DNA from: Candidatus Methanoperedens sp.
GTDB lineage: Archaea; Halobacteriota; Methanosarcinia; Methanosarcinales; Methanoperedenaceae
Length of the DNA: 62,248 nucleotides
Assembly: GCA_026552855.1 (NCBI GenBank)
Contig: JAPMTX010000136.1
Location: 1 to 62,248 of the forward strand
Direction: 5' to 3'
Both the position numbers and the translations under genes were made by a program. Below the pieces are notes generated by a model that had not been told where the DNA came from, did no database searches, and saw nothing but the letters and a program-made list of their open reading frames with translations. This document shows positions 1-8,102 of the stretch, one piece after another. The number at the start of each line of letters is the position of its first letter. The first letter of the stretch is position 1.

Positions 1-60
1 AATCGATTCAGAAGATTATTCATAAGATGGGAGAAAAAACTTGAGAATTATATAGCACTG

Positions 61-1297
61 CTACATTTCGCATGTGCATGGATTACTTACAGGGCAGCAG
101 GACTTTTCGGATAGGCTCTTAGCGGTCTGGTCATTAAAGCAGCCGGACCAGCAGCCGTCTTATCATATCTTATATGCGGTATTGTGGTCTCTTTCTCAGG
201 ATTATCCTATGCAACACTTGCCAGCATATTTCCGGAGAACGGCGGTGGATATCTCTTCGCCAGAAGGATGCTCGGCAATTATCCCGGATTTCTTACAGGT
301 TGGGCTATGTACGTGAGCACGTTAATTTCAATATCATTTGTTCTCCTAGGGTTTGGGATATACTATAATCTCCTGCTGGGAATAAATCTTGATCCAAGAT
401 TTGGCGCCATAGCTGCGGTGCTACTGCTCACAGCCCTCAACCTCCGGGGGCTCTCTGAAGCAGGGAAGTTTGAGGTCGCACTCGTTGTCACCAAGGTCGC
501 GATTCTCATCCTGATTGCGATTGCGGGGTTAATTCACGTTCAGAGGACAGATTTTGTGCCGTTCATGCCCAATGGGGCAGGTGGGGTTATTGAAGGGATC
601 ACGATGGTCTTCTTTGCCTATATGGGTTTTCAGGTGGTCAGCATGATGGGCGGTGAGTTTAAAGAATCAAGCAAGACAGTCCCTGCTGCTACTCTTGTAT
701 CCATCGGCATCGTTGCTGCGATATATAGGTGTGGTTATTGCGCTCATTTCTGTAAAACTGCCTTCCTACGATCAAAAAAGCGTGTTCTATGCCTCTGTTT
801 TACTACTCGGTACGTATGGGAGCTATATAGTGGCACTTGCAGCGACGATATCTACACTGTCGTCAGCAAATGCCAGTATAATCGGCGCATCGAGGATCAT
901 ACTGGAGATGGCAAGAGAAAAACAGATTCCCGGCAGGTTTACCAGGGTTAAGAACGGCCAGCCCTACGATTCTATAATTTTTGGCTCAATAATCGCAACT
1001 CTGCTCATCATCTATGGAAGTCTGGACTTCATCGTGAACCTGACGAATACGGCAACGCTCGGCACTATGTTCCTTGTAAATGTAAGTGCCTTCAGGCTGG
1101 TTCAGAGAGGAAGGCTGATACCATCGGACAAAAGCTATTTTAAAATCCCTTTTGGCACGCTCTTTCCCGCGCTCGGTGCAATTTCTTGTATCCTTATGAT
1201 ACTAACTCTCCCTCCGACCACTATAGTTATGGGGTTGGCGGCTATGTTTCTGGGTTCGGTTTTTTACGTTCTTAAAGATAAATCGATAAAAAGGTGA
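61..1297 (+). pseudogene. APC-family amino acid permease, frameshifted
   Basis: Remnant of a 12-helix APC superfamily amino acid transporter. Transmembrane sequence is readable in one frame from about 115 to 722 (SGLVIKAAGPAAVLSYLICG, then GGGYLFARRMLGNYPGF). It continues in the +1-shifted frame from about 722 to the stop at 1297 (GVVIALISVKLPSYDQ to FYVLKDKSIKR). The two halves join cleanly at the poly-AT run near 720, so one indel broke the frame. An in-frame TAG at 112-114 and a scrambled first helix damage the 5' end further. It sits tail to tail with an intact APC permease. Two lesions make a single sequencing error unlikely. Confidence 0.8.
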
Positions 1298-1333
1298 AAA
1301 AATGACCTGTCTAAAAACAGTAATAGTGCAAGC

Positions 1334-2809
1334 CTAGTGGCTAACACATCCGGATACAGCTCCCATACTCCGTACTTTACTGTGTCGCCTGCTATAAGAA
1401 AAGTAGATTACAAACCCAATAGCCATCCAGATTAGAAGCCGCAGCCACGTATCCACCGGAAGTGATAGCATCTGTGCAAACGAGAACAGTGTACCGAAAA
1501 CCGGGACCCACGGCACGAAAGGAGTTTTAAAAGGTCTGGGCAGGTCGGGCTGTGTTTTGCGCAAAACAAGAACACTTGAGCATACGATCGCAAAAGCCAG
1601 CAAAGTCCCGATCGAGACGAGCGCGCCCAGAATCTCGATAGGGAAGAGCCCTGCAACGACCATTGCAACTATGCCTGTCAAAATCGTGGTTATATACGGT
1701 GTTTTAAACCTCGGATGTACAGATGAGAATTTCTCCGGCAGCAAGCCATCCTTTGCCATTGTATAGAAAATCCTGGGCTGGCTGAGAAGCAATACAAGAA
1801 TGACTGAGCTTAAACCTGCGATCGCTCCGATTTTTATAAATGGTCTTAACCAGAAAAGACCTGGTCCTGCAGCATTGACTGCAATGGCGATAGGGTCAGG
1901 TACAAGAAGCTGGTCATACTTTACCATGCCTGTTAATACAAGCGAGACTGCAATGTACAGTACCGTAGAAATGGCAAGAGAGCTGAGTATCCCGATCGGC
2001 ATGTCTTTTTTCGGATTGCGTGCCTCCTGCGCTGCCGTAGAGACTGCATCAAAACCGAAGTAAGCAAAGAATATCACGCCCGCCCCGCGCAAAATACCGC
2101 TCCAGCCGTAATGTCCGAATTCTCCTGTGTTCGGCGGTATGAACGGGATCCAGTTCCCGGTTCTGATATAGGCGATCCCGAAGGTTATGAAAAGGATCAG
2201 TACACTTATTTTGATAAGTACGATTATGTTGTTAAAGACTGCAGATTCCTTGATCCCGGTAACAAGCAATACGGTCATCAAAGCAACGATGAACATGGCA
2301 GGTATGTTCAGGAATGCACCTGTGGCATGCCATCCAAGTACCGGGTCGTATGTGAGGGGTGCACTTGATAAGTAAGACGGGATAGTGACCCCGAAATCCT
2401 CAAAAAAACTTACCACATAGCCCGACCATCCGACCGCTACGGTGGACGCTCCGAAAAGGTATTCAAGCATCAGGTCCCAGCCTATGATCCAGGCAAACAG
2501 TTCGCCGAGAGTTGCATACGCGTACGTATAGGCACTGCCCGAGATCGGAACTGTTGATGCGAACTCTGCGTAACAGAGCGCAGCCATGGCAGCACCAAAG
2601 CCTGAGATTATAAATGAGAGTACGATTGCAGGTCCTGCGTACTGCGCTGCTGCCTGTCCCGTAAGGACAAATATCCCTGCGCCGATTATTGCCCCGATCC
2701 CGAGCGTGGTCAGGTTCAGGGGACCAAGGACCCGCTTCAGCTCACGGGTAGCCGAAGCCTCTTTCATTAACTGGTCCATTGGCTTCCTTAACAGCAGGTC
2801 TTTAAACAT
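1334..2809 (-). CDS. APC amino acid permease, cationic amino acid transporter (CAT/YfnA) type
   Basis: Intact 491-residue integral membrane transporter, predicted to move amino acids across the cytoplasmic membrane. The first helix carries the family glycine-rich unwinding motif (GIGAIIGAGIFVLTG, about residues 36-50). The motif region PISGSAYTYAYATLGELFAW and about 12 hydrophobic segments match the CAT branch of the APC family. Length is normal for the family. The ATG at 2809 gives a short cytoplasmic N-terminus. Substrate cannot be read from sequence. The neighbouring broken permease is a more distant family member, not a tandem copy. Confidence 0.88.
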   Translation of the reverse strand: MFKDLLLRKPMDQLMKEASATRELKRVLGPLNLTTLGIGAIIGAGIFVLTGQAAAQYAGPAIVLSFIISGFGAAMAALCYAEFASTVPISGSAYTYAYATLGELFAWIIGWDLMLEYLFGASTVAVGWSGYVVSFFEDFGVTIPSYLSSAPLTYDPVLGWHATGAFLNIPAMFIVALMTVLLVTGIKESAVFNNIIVLIKISVLILFITFGIAYIRTGNWIPFIPPNTGEFGHYGWSGILRGAGVIFFAYFGFDAVSTAAQEARNPKKDMPIGILSSLAISTVLYIAVSLVLTGMVKYDQLLVPDPIAIAVNAAGPGLFWLRPFIKIGAIAGLSSVILVLLLSQPRIFYTMAKDGLLPEKFSSVHPRFKTPYITTILTGIVAMVVAGLFPIEILGALVSIGTLLAFAIVCSSVLVLRKTQPDLPRPFKTPFVPWVPVFGTLFSFAQMLSLPVDTWLRLLIWMAIGFVIYFSYSRRHSKVRSMGAVSGCVSH

Positions 2810-2884
2810 ATTTACTCCCTAACGCTTGAAATGTATTTTTACTTATCCGCAAGCTTTAATATTCTTTACGTCAATTGTAAACCC

Positions 2885-3244
2885 ATGGTTAAGCTTGATC
2901 AGATCAATATTTCTAATGACGGTCTTACCAAGTTCTTCAGTCCTATCGAAGCCAGGATCCTGAAGACACTGTGGACCGAAGGGGAGATGATGACTTCAGA
3001 GCTGACCGAAAAGACGAATATCCCGCTGACGAGCATAGCAGGCACCCTTGACCGCCTGGTCAAAGCTGGATACGCAGCCCGGCGTGTGGATACCGTGAAC
3101 GGCAGGGTGCGCTACGTTTACGCCCCGGTCTATTCCGAGGAAGAGGTGGCAAGCGAGATCACAACTAAAGTCCTGGACAGTCTGGTCGATGCGTTCGGTC
3201 CCCTTGCGCTTCTGAATTTCTCAAAGTACAGTGATAAGAAATGA
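2885..3244 (+). CDS. BlaI/MecI-type winged-helix repressor
   Basis: A 119-residue DNA-binding protein of the BlaI/MecI/CopY (penicillinase repressor) family. The winged helix covers residues about 18-85 (SPIEARILKTLWTEGEMMTS, LTSIAGTLDRLVKAGYAARR, then the wing GRVRYVYAPVYS), followed by a C-terminal dimerisation helix. An upstream ATG at 2831 is possible, but similarity begins at MVKLDQ and the ATG at 2885 fits the family length. Its stop overlaps the ATG of the M56-like peptidase by four bases. This is the repressor/protease pairing seen in BlaI-BlaR1, suggesting the peptidase responds to a signal and relieves repression. Confidence 0.85.
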   Translation: MVKLDQINISNDGLTKFFSPIEARILKTLWTEGEMMTSELTEKTNIPLTSIAGTLDRLVKAGYAARRVDTVNGRVRYVYAPVYSEEEVASEITTKVLDSLVDAFGPLALLNFSKYSDKK

Positions 3245-3921
3245 ACATATTCGGTGAGATTAACTGCTTTTGGGTTTGCCTCAGGTTATCTGATTTCGCT
3301 CCATTTGTTGCTCTCTTCATTGTTATTTCAATAGCCCTTCTTGCGGCAAGCTTCATGGTCAAAGAGCCAAAACGCAGGCTCCTGATATTCGTATCCGCGC
3401 AGGTCTCGGTAATCCTTGCGATCATTGCCACCTTCTACCTGATGGAATGCGAGGGGATGATGACGATATATCTCTATCTTGGCTATGCGGTAATATCCGG
3501 CATATTGATGTTCGGGATAACGCGGTATTATGACAGGTTCATGATCAGGCGCCTGAACGCAAAGCCTGCAGGCAGCATAATAGGATGGGTGCAGAGGTTC
3601 GTGGATCAGCTTGCGGCTGCCACGGTATATTACTATGATTCAGCAGCGCCGCGTGCTTTTGCAGCCGGGAGGTCTATCTTCGTATCGGTCGGGCTCCTTG
3701 AAATGCTGGACGATGACGAGCTCAGGGCTGTTCTGGCGCACGAAGCCTGGCATATTCGCAACAATTCGAGGATGCCGTACCTCAGGCAGCTTGCACTTAT
3801 GACTTTTTCTTCGCATAAAAGCTCGGAGCTTGAGATCATGGCAGACCGCTTCGCAGCAGAGATAGCAGGAGATGAGGCGCTTTCTTCCGCGCGCAATAAG
3901 CTGGATAAAGTATTTATCTAA
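3241..3921 (+). CDS. M56 (BlaR1-like) membrane metallopeptidase
   Basis: A 226-residue membrane protein with about three hydrophobic segments in the first 100 residues and a zinc peptidase domain. The HEAWH motif (HExxH) is near residue 166. The third zinc-ligand region is ELEIMADRFAAEIAGDE near 200. It is much shorter than bacterial BlaR1 and has no penicillin-sensor domain, so only the membrane protease core remains. It is translationally coupled to the BlaI-like repressor, whose cleavage or inactivation is its likely role. An M48/HtpX gene follows 36 bases later. The signal sensed is unknown. Confidence 0.8.
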   Translation: MNIFGEINCFWVCLRLSDFAPFVALFIVISIALLAASFMVKEPKRRLLIFVSAQVSVILAIIATFYLMECEGMMTIYLYLGYAVISGILMFGITRYYDRFMIRRLNAKPAGSIIGWVQRFVDQLAAATVYYYDSAAPRAFAAGRSIFVSVGLLEMLDDDELRAVLAHEAWHIRNNSRMPYLRQLALMTFSSHKSSELEIMADRFAAEIAGDEALSSARNKLDKVFI

Positions 3922-3957
3922 GGTATTAATTTTAATAGTAAAAAAGGTGATAAAAAT

Positions 3958-4917
3958 ATGTGGCTTAAATTGAGATTGTATCTGATAATGACTGTAATGT
4001 TCGCCATAATCTACGGACTTGTGGCATTTGCGGCGAGTTATATCGGTGTAAGCGGGTTTTACGCTTACGGGGTTATTGCATCTGTCATGCTGCTCATCCA
4101 GTACATGATAGGACCGAGGATGGTCGAGTGGTCAATGGGCATACGCTACGTGAGCGAGCAGGAATACCCTGCACTGCACAGGATGATCACTGATCTTGCA
4201 AGAGATGCAGGGATCCCGAAGCCCAAAGTGGGCATTGCCAGGATACCCATACCCAATGCATTCGCATTCGGCAGATGGGCTAAAGACGGGCGCGTATGCG
4301 TAACCGAGGGAATAATGAACCTCCTTAACGAGAAAGAGCTTCGGGCAGTGCTTGCACATGAGGTCTCGCACCTGAAGCACAAGGACGTGGCTGTTATAAC
4401 GATGATAAGTGTCATCCCGATGATCGCCTGGTACATCGCATGGAACTCTCTGTTCTCTGGCGGCAGGGAGCGCGGGAACGCTGCACTTATCGGGATAGCA
4501 GCTTTTGCCGTATACCTTATAACGAACCTCCTTGTGCTGTACGTGTCCAGGATCAGGGAATATTATGCTGACGAGGGCGCAGTAAAGCTCGGCAACGGTC
4601 CGCACCACCTTGCTTCCGCCTTATACAAGCTCGTCTACGGTAGCGCCAGGGTCAATAAGGATGCGCTTAAGCCGATAGAGGGCATGAAGGCGTTCTTTGC
4701 CAACGACCCCTCGCGCGCAGCCTACGAGATCAGGGAACTGTCCCAGCTCGACCTTGACGGGAGCGGCACCATAGATGCCAACGAGCTGATGGCACTGCAG
4801 ACAAGACCCGTGAAGATCAGCACCACGGATAAGATTATGGAGATGCTGAGCACCCATCCCAACATGCTCAAGCGCATCCAGCGGTTATCCTCCCTCCAGG
4901 GAGTATCCGCTTACTAA
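3958..4917 (+). CDS. htpX: M48 family zinc metalloprotease, HtpX-like
   Basis: A 319-residue membrane protease of the HtpX/M48 family, involved in membrane-protein quality control. Two N-terminal transmembrane segments (residues about 7-50) precede the catalytic HEVSH motif at about 131-135. Two more membrane segments follow (about 145-195), then the glutamate ligand region REYYADEGAVKLG near 202. An unusual insert near residues 262-276 reads DLDGSGTIDANEL. Its spacing matches a canonical 12-residue EF-hand calcium loop (Asp1, Asp3, Ser5, Gly6, Ile8, Glu12). It follows the BlaI-M56 pair closely and may be co-regulated. Confidence 0.87.
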   Translation: MWLKLRLYLIMTVMFAIIYGLVAFAASYIGVSGFYAYGVIASVMLLIQYMIGPRMVEWSMGIRYVSEQEYPALHRMITDLARDAGIPKPKVGIARIPIPNAFAFGRWAKDGRVCVTEGIMNLLNEKELRAVLAHEVSHLKHKDVAVITMISVIPMIAWYIAWNSLFSGGRERGNAALIGIAAFAVYLITNLLVLYVSRIREYYADEGAVKLGNGPHHLASALYKLVYGSARVNKDALKPIEGMKAFFANDPSRAAYEIRELSQLDLDGSGTIDANELMALQTRPVKISTTDKIMEMLSTHPNMLKRIQRLSSLQGVSAY

Positions 4918-4968
4918 TTTTTTTACCACAAGGTTTAAATCCCAGCCAGTTTAAGCTTGATTGAGAGA

Positions 4969-5511
4969 ATGGAAGTATTCGAAGCTATCAGAAGCAGATG
5001 TTCTGTACGGCAGTTCAAACCCGAAGTAATACCCGATGAAGACATCCGGAGGATACTTGAGGCTGCCAGATGGGCTCCAAGCCCGTTCAATACCCAGCCT
5101 TGGGAATTCATTATCATCACGGATAAGGAAACGCTGAAAGCCATCTCGAAATACGCCAGGTACTCCGGCTACCTTGCTGATGCGCCTATGGCTATAGCCG
5201 TGGTCGTCCCGCCGCTGAGCAACAAGTTCTCTTGGGTGGAGAGCATCGGAGAACCGAAATTCGCCGCAGCCAAGGCTGTGCAGAACATGATGCTTGCAGC
5301 TTGGGAACTGGGGATAGGGTCGTGCATGGTAAGCATAGAGCGGGACAGGGTAGGCGAGATACTTGGTGTGCCAAAAACTCATTTCGTGCTCACGGTAGTT
5401 CCGTTCGGATATCCTGAGACTGCGCCGGCAAAGCACGAGGACAGCTTCAGGAAAAAGCTTGAGGAAATGGTTTTTTACGAGAAGTACGGGAAGAAAGACG
5501 GTCTAAAGTGA
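4969..5511 (+). CDS. Nitroreductase-family flavoprotein
   Basis: A 180-residue FMN-dependent nitroreductase-like oxidoreductase. The N-terminal FMN-binding signature is intact (EAIRSRCSVRQFKPEVIPDE, then AARWAPSPFNTQPWEFIII). The central AAAKAVQNMMLAAWELGIGS helix and the C-terminal VPFGYPE strand are also typical. A TTG four codons upstream (4957) is an alternative start, but the ATG at 4969 places the conserved MEVFEAIRSR at the N-terminus. The physiological substrate is not deducible. The TusA-like gene follows within five bases, so the two are probably one transcript. Confidence 0.88.
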   Translation: MEVFEAIRSRCSVRQFKPEVIPDEDIRRILEAARWAPSPFNTQPWEFIIITDKETLKAISKYARYSGYLADAPMAIAVVVPPLSNKFSWVESIGEPKFAAAKAVQNMMLAAWELGIGSCMVSIERDRVGEILGVPKTHFVLTVVPFGYPETAPAKHEDSFRKKLEEMVFYEKYGKKDGLK

Positions 5512-5515
5512 TCTT

Positions 5516-5767
5516 ATGAGCGAAGAGGAGACGATTAAACCCGACAGGGTGCTTGACTGCATCGGTCTTTATTGCCCCATACCGATATTCAATACGACCC
5601 AGGAGATGGAGACCATCAAGCCCGGACAGGTACTTGAGATGGTGACGGACGACCCTGCTGCAGTCCAGGATATCCCGCGCTGGGCTAAGAGGGCTGGGCA
5701 CCAGTTCTTAAAGCTGTTCAAGGAAGGAGAGCATTTCCACTTCCTGATACGGAAAGGGACCGGATAA
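5516..5767 (+). CDS. TusA/SirA-like sulfur carrier protein
   Basis: An 83-residue protein of the TusA/SirA/YedF family. The signature CIGLYCPIPIFNT contains the CPxP motif, whose cysteine (near residue 21) carries persulfide sulfur in characterised relatives. The rest fits the two-layer alpha/beta fold: EMETIKPGQVLEMVTDDPAA, then a C-terminal FLKLFKEGEHFHFLIRK strand. Archaeal members often sit beside redox enzymes, and here it follows a nitroreductase. Sulfur delivery to tRNA thiolation or cofactor synthesis is inference. Confidence 0.87.
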   Translation: MSEEETIKPDRVLDCIGLYCPIPIFNTTQEMETIKPGQVLEMVTDDPAAVQDIPRWAKRAGHQFLKLFKEGEHFHFLIRKGTG

Positions 5768-5983
5768 AGTAAAAACTTGTGAACAACTGTGGTAAACTCA
5801 AAAAAACCCTTGCCCTTTGTTTCCAGTGGAAAATCAATCCTGAAAGTTGAATTCAATTTTAAGACCGTCTGAACCTTAAACGAAGATTAATTGATTTAAA
5901 CAATGGAAAAAACGTTTATTTTTGAAATAAAAGTGATGAACACGTCTTTTTTGTTAATAGCTCTTAATAACCCCCATTTCCAT

Positions 5984-6126
5984 TGAAAAGTATAAATAGT
6001 ATTAATACCATCTTGTTCACTCTGCGTTCACAATGATATTTCACCTAGAAGGAGCATCGGAGGGGATTCCGGATGCGCTGCTGTCTGCCCCCGCAGGTGG
6101 ACAGCACTTCCATTTTTTGAGGTGCT
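5984..6126 (+). promoter_or_regulatory. Promoter and structured leader of the 6127 gene
   Basis: A TATA-like element (AAGTATAAATAG, about 5987-5998) predicts transcription from about 6020, leaving a leader near 105 nt, long for this region. The leader contains a strong hairpin at about 6081-6107 (GCTGTC paired with GACAGC, extended by TGCC/GGTG) followed by a short T-run. A 36-codon ORF starts at ATG 6033 and runs through the hairpin to 6143, overlapping the next gene's start out of frame. This could be an attenuator or translational control element. The rest of 5768-5983 shows nothing recognisable. Confidence 0.45.
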
Positions 6127-6660
6127 ATGAAGATACGGCTTGAACTTGAAGGAAAAAATGCAGGCAGCATAAATTACAAGGGACCGGATTCAGCCGAGCT
6201 GGCAGTAACGTATCTGAATTCGATAGAAGCCGATGAGGTAGAGATACACATAGCAAAAGACGATGGGACAAAGGCTTTTGCCGAATTCTCAGGTGAGTTC
6301 TGGAACATGTCTGCGACAAAATTCATCCTCTCTGCCGCGAAAAACAAGCCCTCTATCCCGGAGCCTGCTGCTGTGGAATCAGAAGAGTTCAATGGTAATA
6401 GTGAATCGCTGACATTGAAAGAGCGGCTGGAGATGTTCTTACGGTTTGAATACCCCAGGGTGTGGTTCACTTCCCTGGATGTAAAGAGACACTACGAGAG
6501 CGTCTACGGGAAGATCAACCTCTCCACCGTGTCCACATACCTTGCGAGGATGTACAGGGACAATATACTTGAGCGGAAGGGGAACCATAACCAGAGGGAA
6601 TACAGGCTCAGGGACGAAAACAATCCCCTGGTGAGCCTCGAATACGCTAAAGTAAAATGA
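6127..6660 (+). CDS. Winged-helix DNA-binding domain protein, unknown
   Basis: A 177-residue protein I cannot assign to a named family. Residues 1-75 form an alpha/beta segment rich in acidic residues (KIRLELEGKNAGSI to KDDGTKAFAEFSG). Residues about 78-95 are a low-complexity linker. Residues about 97-177 resemble a winged helix (FLRFEYPRVWFTSLDVKRHY, NLSTVSTYLARMYRDNILER, wing QREYRLRD). The TSLDVKRHY and STVSTYLARM segments fit the scaffold and recognition helices. Probably a transcription regulator with an N-terminal sensing or oligomerisation part. Its leader is structured, and a perfect dyad lies about 240 bases downstream. Confidence 0.6.
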   Translation: MKIRLELEGKNAGSINYKGPDSAELAVTYLNSIEADEVEIHIAKDDGTKAFAEFSGEFWNMSATKFILSAAKNKPSIPEPAAVESEEFNGNSESLTLKERLEMFLRFEYPRVWFTSLDVKRHYESVYGKINLSTVSTYLARMYRDNILERKGNHNQREYRLRDENNPLVSLEYAKVK

Positions 6661-6898
6661 TTCGGGTTGATGAACCGACCCCTGTGGGCTTACAGCACCC
6701 TCGCAGCGCTTATTCTGCGCTGTCTTCGCTGCAAATTGCGCGCCGTGCGCTCTCTTATAGCACTCCATGCGGAAGAGATCCAGTGAACCGCCCCTTCCCT
6801 TAGACCTTGATCGGTCATGCGGCATTTACGCCGTGGAAGGCTGAATTTATCTCCAGGGTTCTCCTTGTCGATCTCCAGCTAGTTCATCGTAGCGTGCA

Positions 6899-6918
6899 CC
6901 TTATACACCTGTATAAGG
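6899..6918. promoter_or_regulatory. Perfect 9-bp dyad, possible operator
   Basis: CCTTATACA and TGTATAAGG flank a two-base centre, giving a perfect 20-bp dyad. It lies in the 328-base gap between the winged-helix gene at 6127-6660 and the converging gene at 6989-7213. Position and symmetry suit a dimeric repressor site. The arms could also form a small transcript hairpin between the convergent genes. The GC-rich remainder of the gap (6661-6898) contains no gene I recognise. Confidence 0.35.
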
Positions 6919-6988
6919 TAAATTACTATGTTGTTTTATGAAAATTAGTAGTTTTCGATAACAGAACCGGTAATAAATATGGTAACAG

Positions 6989-7213
6989 TCAACTTATCGT
7001 CTCGATCTTGAACATCGCGTTCATGCCCTGAAGTGTCATCTTGACCCTGTCGCCAAACCGCAGTATCTCTTCAACGTCCACGTTCTTTCCCCACTCGTAG
7101 ACATAATCGTGGCTCCCCTGGATGGGTTTGAATCCCAGGGACATGAGACGCTGGTTGATCTCTGAGGGTTTTGCGCCCTCGCTGTTAAACCATACGATGA
7201 GATAACTCTTCAT
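6989..7213 (-). CDS. Small conserved hypothetical protein
   Basis: A 74-residue soluble protein without recognisable motifs. It starts MKSYLIVWFNSEGAKPSEIN and alternates short strands and helices (LMSLGFKPIQGSHDYVYEWG, then VDVEEILRFGDRVKMTLQGM), suggesting a compact ferredoxin-like alpha/beta fold of about two beta-alpha-beta units. Coding quality is good and the start is preceded by a short AT-rich stretch. It is in the same direction as the next small gene at 7261-7521. No function can be given. Confidence 0.65.
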   Translation of the reverse strand: MKSYLIVWFNSEGAKPSEINQRLMSLGFKPIQGSHDYVYEWGKNVDVEEILRFGDRVKMTLQGMNAMFKIETIS

Positions 7214-7260
7214 AACTCTACGATATATTGTTCTGATGTTTTATTATACTTTTGGTCTTT

Positions 7261-7521
7261 TTATTTTCCGCATTCGATTATACCAAGTTCTGCCAGTATT
7301 CCTCTTGCTATATCTATTGACTCTTCCTTGCTCCCGGCTTTGATGAGCATCCTGCCGCTCGGATACATCGAAACATCCACGCCGTTGTAATTCAGCAGCA
7401 GCAGATGTTTTGTTGCTACCTTGGTCTGGACTATCCTGCTGGCTTTTATAAGGTCTATTCTGGTGTTGGTACTCACTTCAAATGCGGTTCTGCCCGAACA
7501 CAACCGGGCTGAGATAATCAT
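7261..7521 (-). CDS. Small protein with a TBP-like half-repeat
   Basis: An 86-residue protein starting MIISARLCSGRTAFEVSTNT. The open frame extends upstream to 7677, but that part covers the divergent promoter and the start of the opposite gene. The ATG at 7521 is therefore preferred, with AAAGGTTC ahead of it. The stretch LLLLNYNGVDVSMYPSGRML followed by IKAGSKEESIDIARGILAEL resembles the strand-strand-helix of one TATA-binding-protein repeat (compare FSSGKMVVTGAKS in TBP). It is half the length of TBP, so it could work only as a dimer or in another role. Fold similarity is inference. Confidence 0.55.
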   Translation of the reverse strand: MIISARLCSGRTAFEVSTNTRIDLIKASRIVQTKVATKHLLLLNYNGVDVSMYPSGRMLIKAGSKEESIDIARGILAELGIIECGK

Positions 7522-7541
7522 GAACCTTTGTGATGCAAAGG

Positions 7542-7553
7542 AAATATATAAGC
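7542..7553 (+). promoter_or_regulatory. TATA box of the 7580 gene
   Basis: The AAATATATAAG element centres about 32 bases before the ATG at 7580. This predicts a transcription start within a few bases of the start codon, so the mRNA is probably leaderless. It supports choosing ATG 7580 over upstream in-frame ATGs. Confidence 0.6.
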
Positions 7554-7579
7554 TTGAGTACAAATTCAATACAAATATT

Positions 7580-8098
7580 ATGCAGATGAGGAGACAGGTG
7601 TTATCTTTATTATTATGGCTATTTTTAATACCGGCAGGCTCAGCCGCCAGTGATGTCCTGTTAAATGGAACGAACATCTACCTGGCTACCGGGGATTCCT
7701 ACGGGCTGTACCAGGGGTATATCCTGAGCCTTAAAAGCGTCAGCAGTGACGGCTCGGTCTGGCTTCAACTGGATTCAAACAATCAGATGGTCAAAAGCGA
7801 GATAGTTCGCAGCTACGGATCTTTCGTTTATAATAAGACCAACAGGACAATACTGTCAGTTAAAGTGGATAAGGTATACTCAGGCTCATCCGACCAGGCG
7901 CTCGTATCGTTTTTACTCTATCAGTTCAAAGACTCCGATATGCCTTTATCGAACCAGTCAGGGACATTGCCGTCCAATACCCATGATACCAGAAATGATG
8001 AACTTCCGAAACTTAAGCCTCCGCGCGAGCCTGTCATCTGGGCGCTGGGTATCTTTTCCGTTCTGGGCCTTATCTATATCCTGCGTAAATTGTGGTGA
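7580..8098 (+). CDS. Secreted, membrane-anchored protein of unknown function
   Basis: A 172-residue exported protein. Residues 1-24 are a signal peptide (RRQVLSLLLWLFLIPAGSAA). Residues about 25-120 are a beta-rich extracellular domain with NXS/T sequons (LNGTNIYLATGDSYGLYQGY; LLYQF near the end). Residues about 125-150 are a polar, proline-containing stalk. Residues about 152-169 are a C-terminal transmembrane helix (VIWALGIFSVLGLIYILRKL). The layout resembles small archaeal surface-domain proteins that keep a globular domain outside the membrane. It ends five bases before pelA but its own TATA box suggests separate expression. Confidence 0.7.
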   Translation: MQMRRQVLSLLLWLFLIPAGSAASDVLLNGTNIYLATGDSYGLYQGYILSLKSVSSDGSVWLQLDSNNQMVKSEIVRSYGSFVYNKTNRTILSVKVDKVYSGSSDQALVSFLLYQFKDSDMPLSNQSGTLPSNTHDTRNDELPKLKPPREPVIWALGIFSVLGLIYILRKLW

Positions 8099-8102
8099 TG
8101 AA

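Noticed and set aside
6439-6825. 128-codon minus-strand ORF over the end of the winged-helix gene
   Set aside because: Antisense to a better gene and without family similarity; a GC-driven shadow frame.
7421-7579. Longer N-terminus for the secreted protein
   Set aside because: Would run through the divergent promoter; signal peptide and TATA box fix the start at 7580.
7986-8102. Longer N-terminus for aPelota
   Set aside because: Overlaps the previous gene; the family N-terminus begins MRVLKKELRF at 8103.
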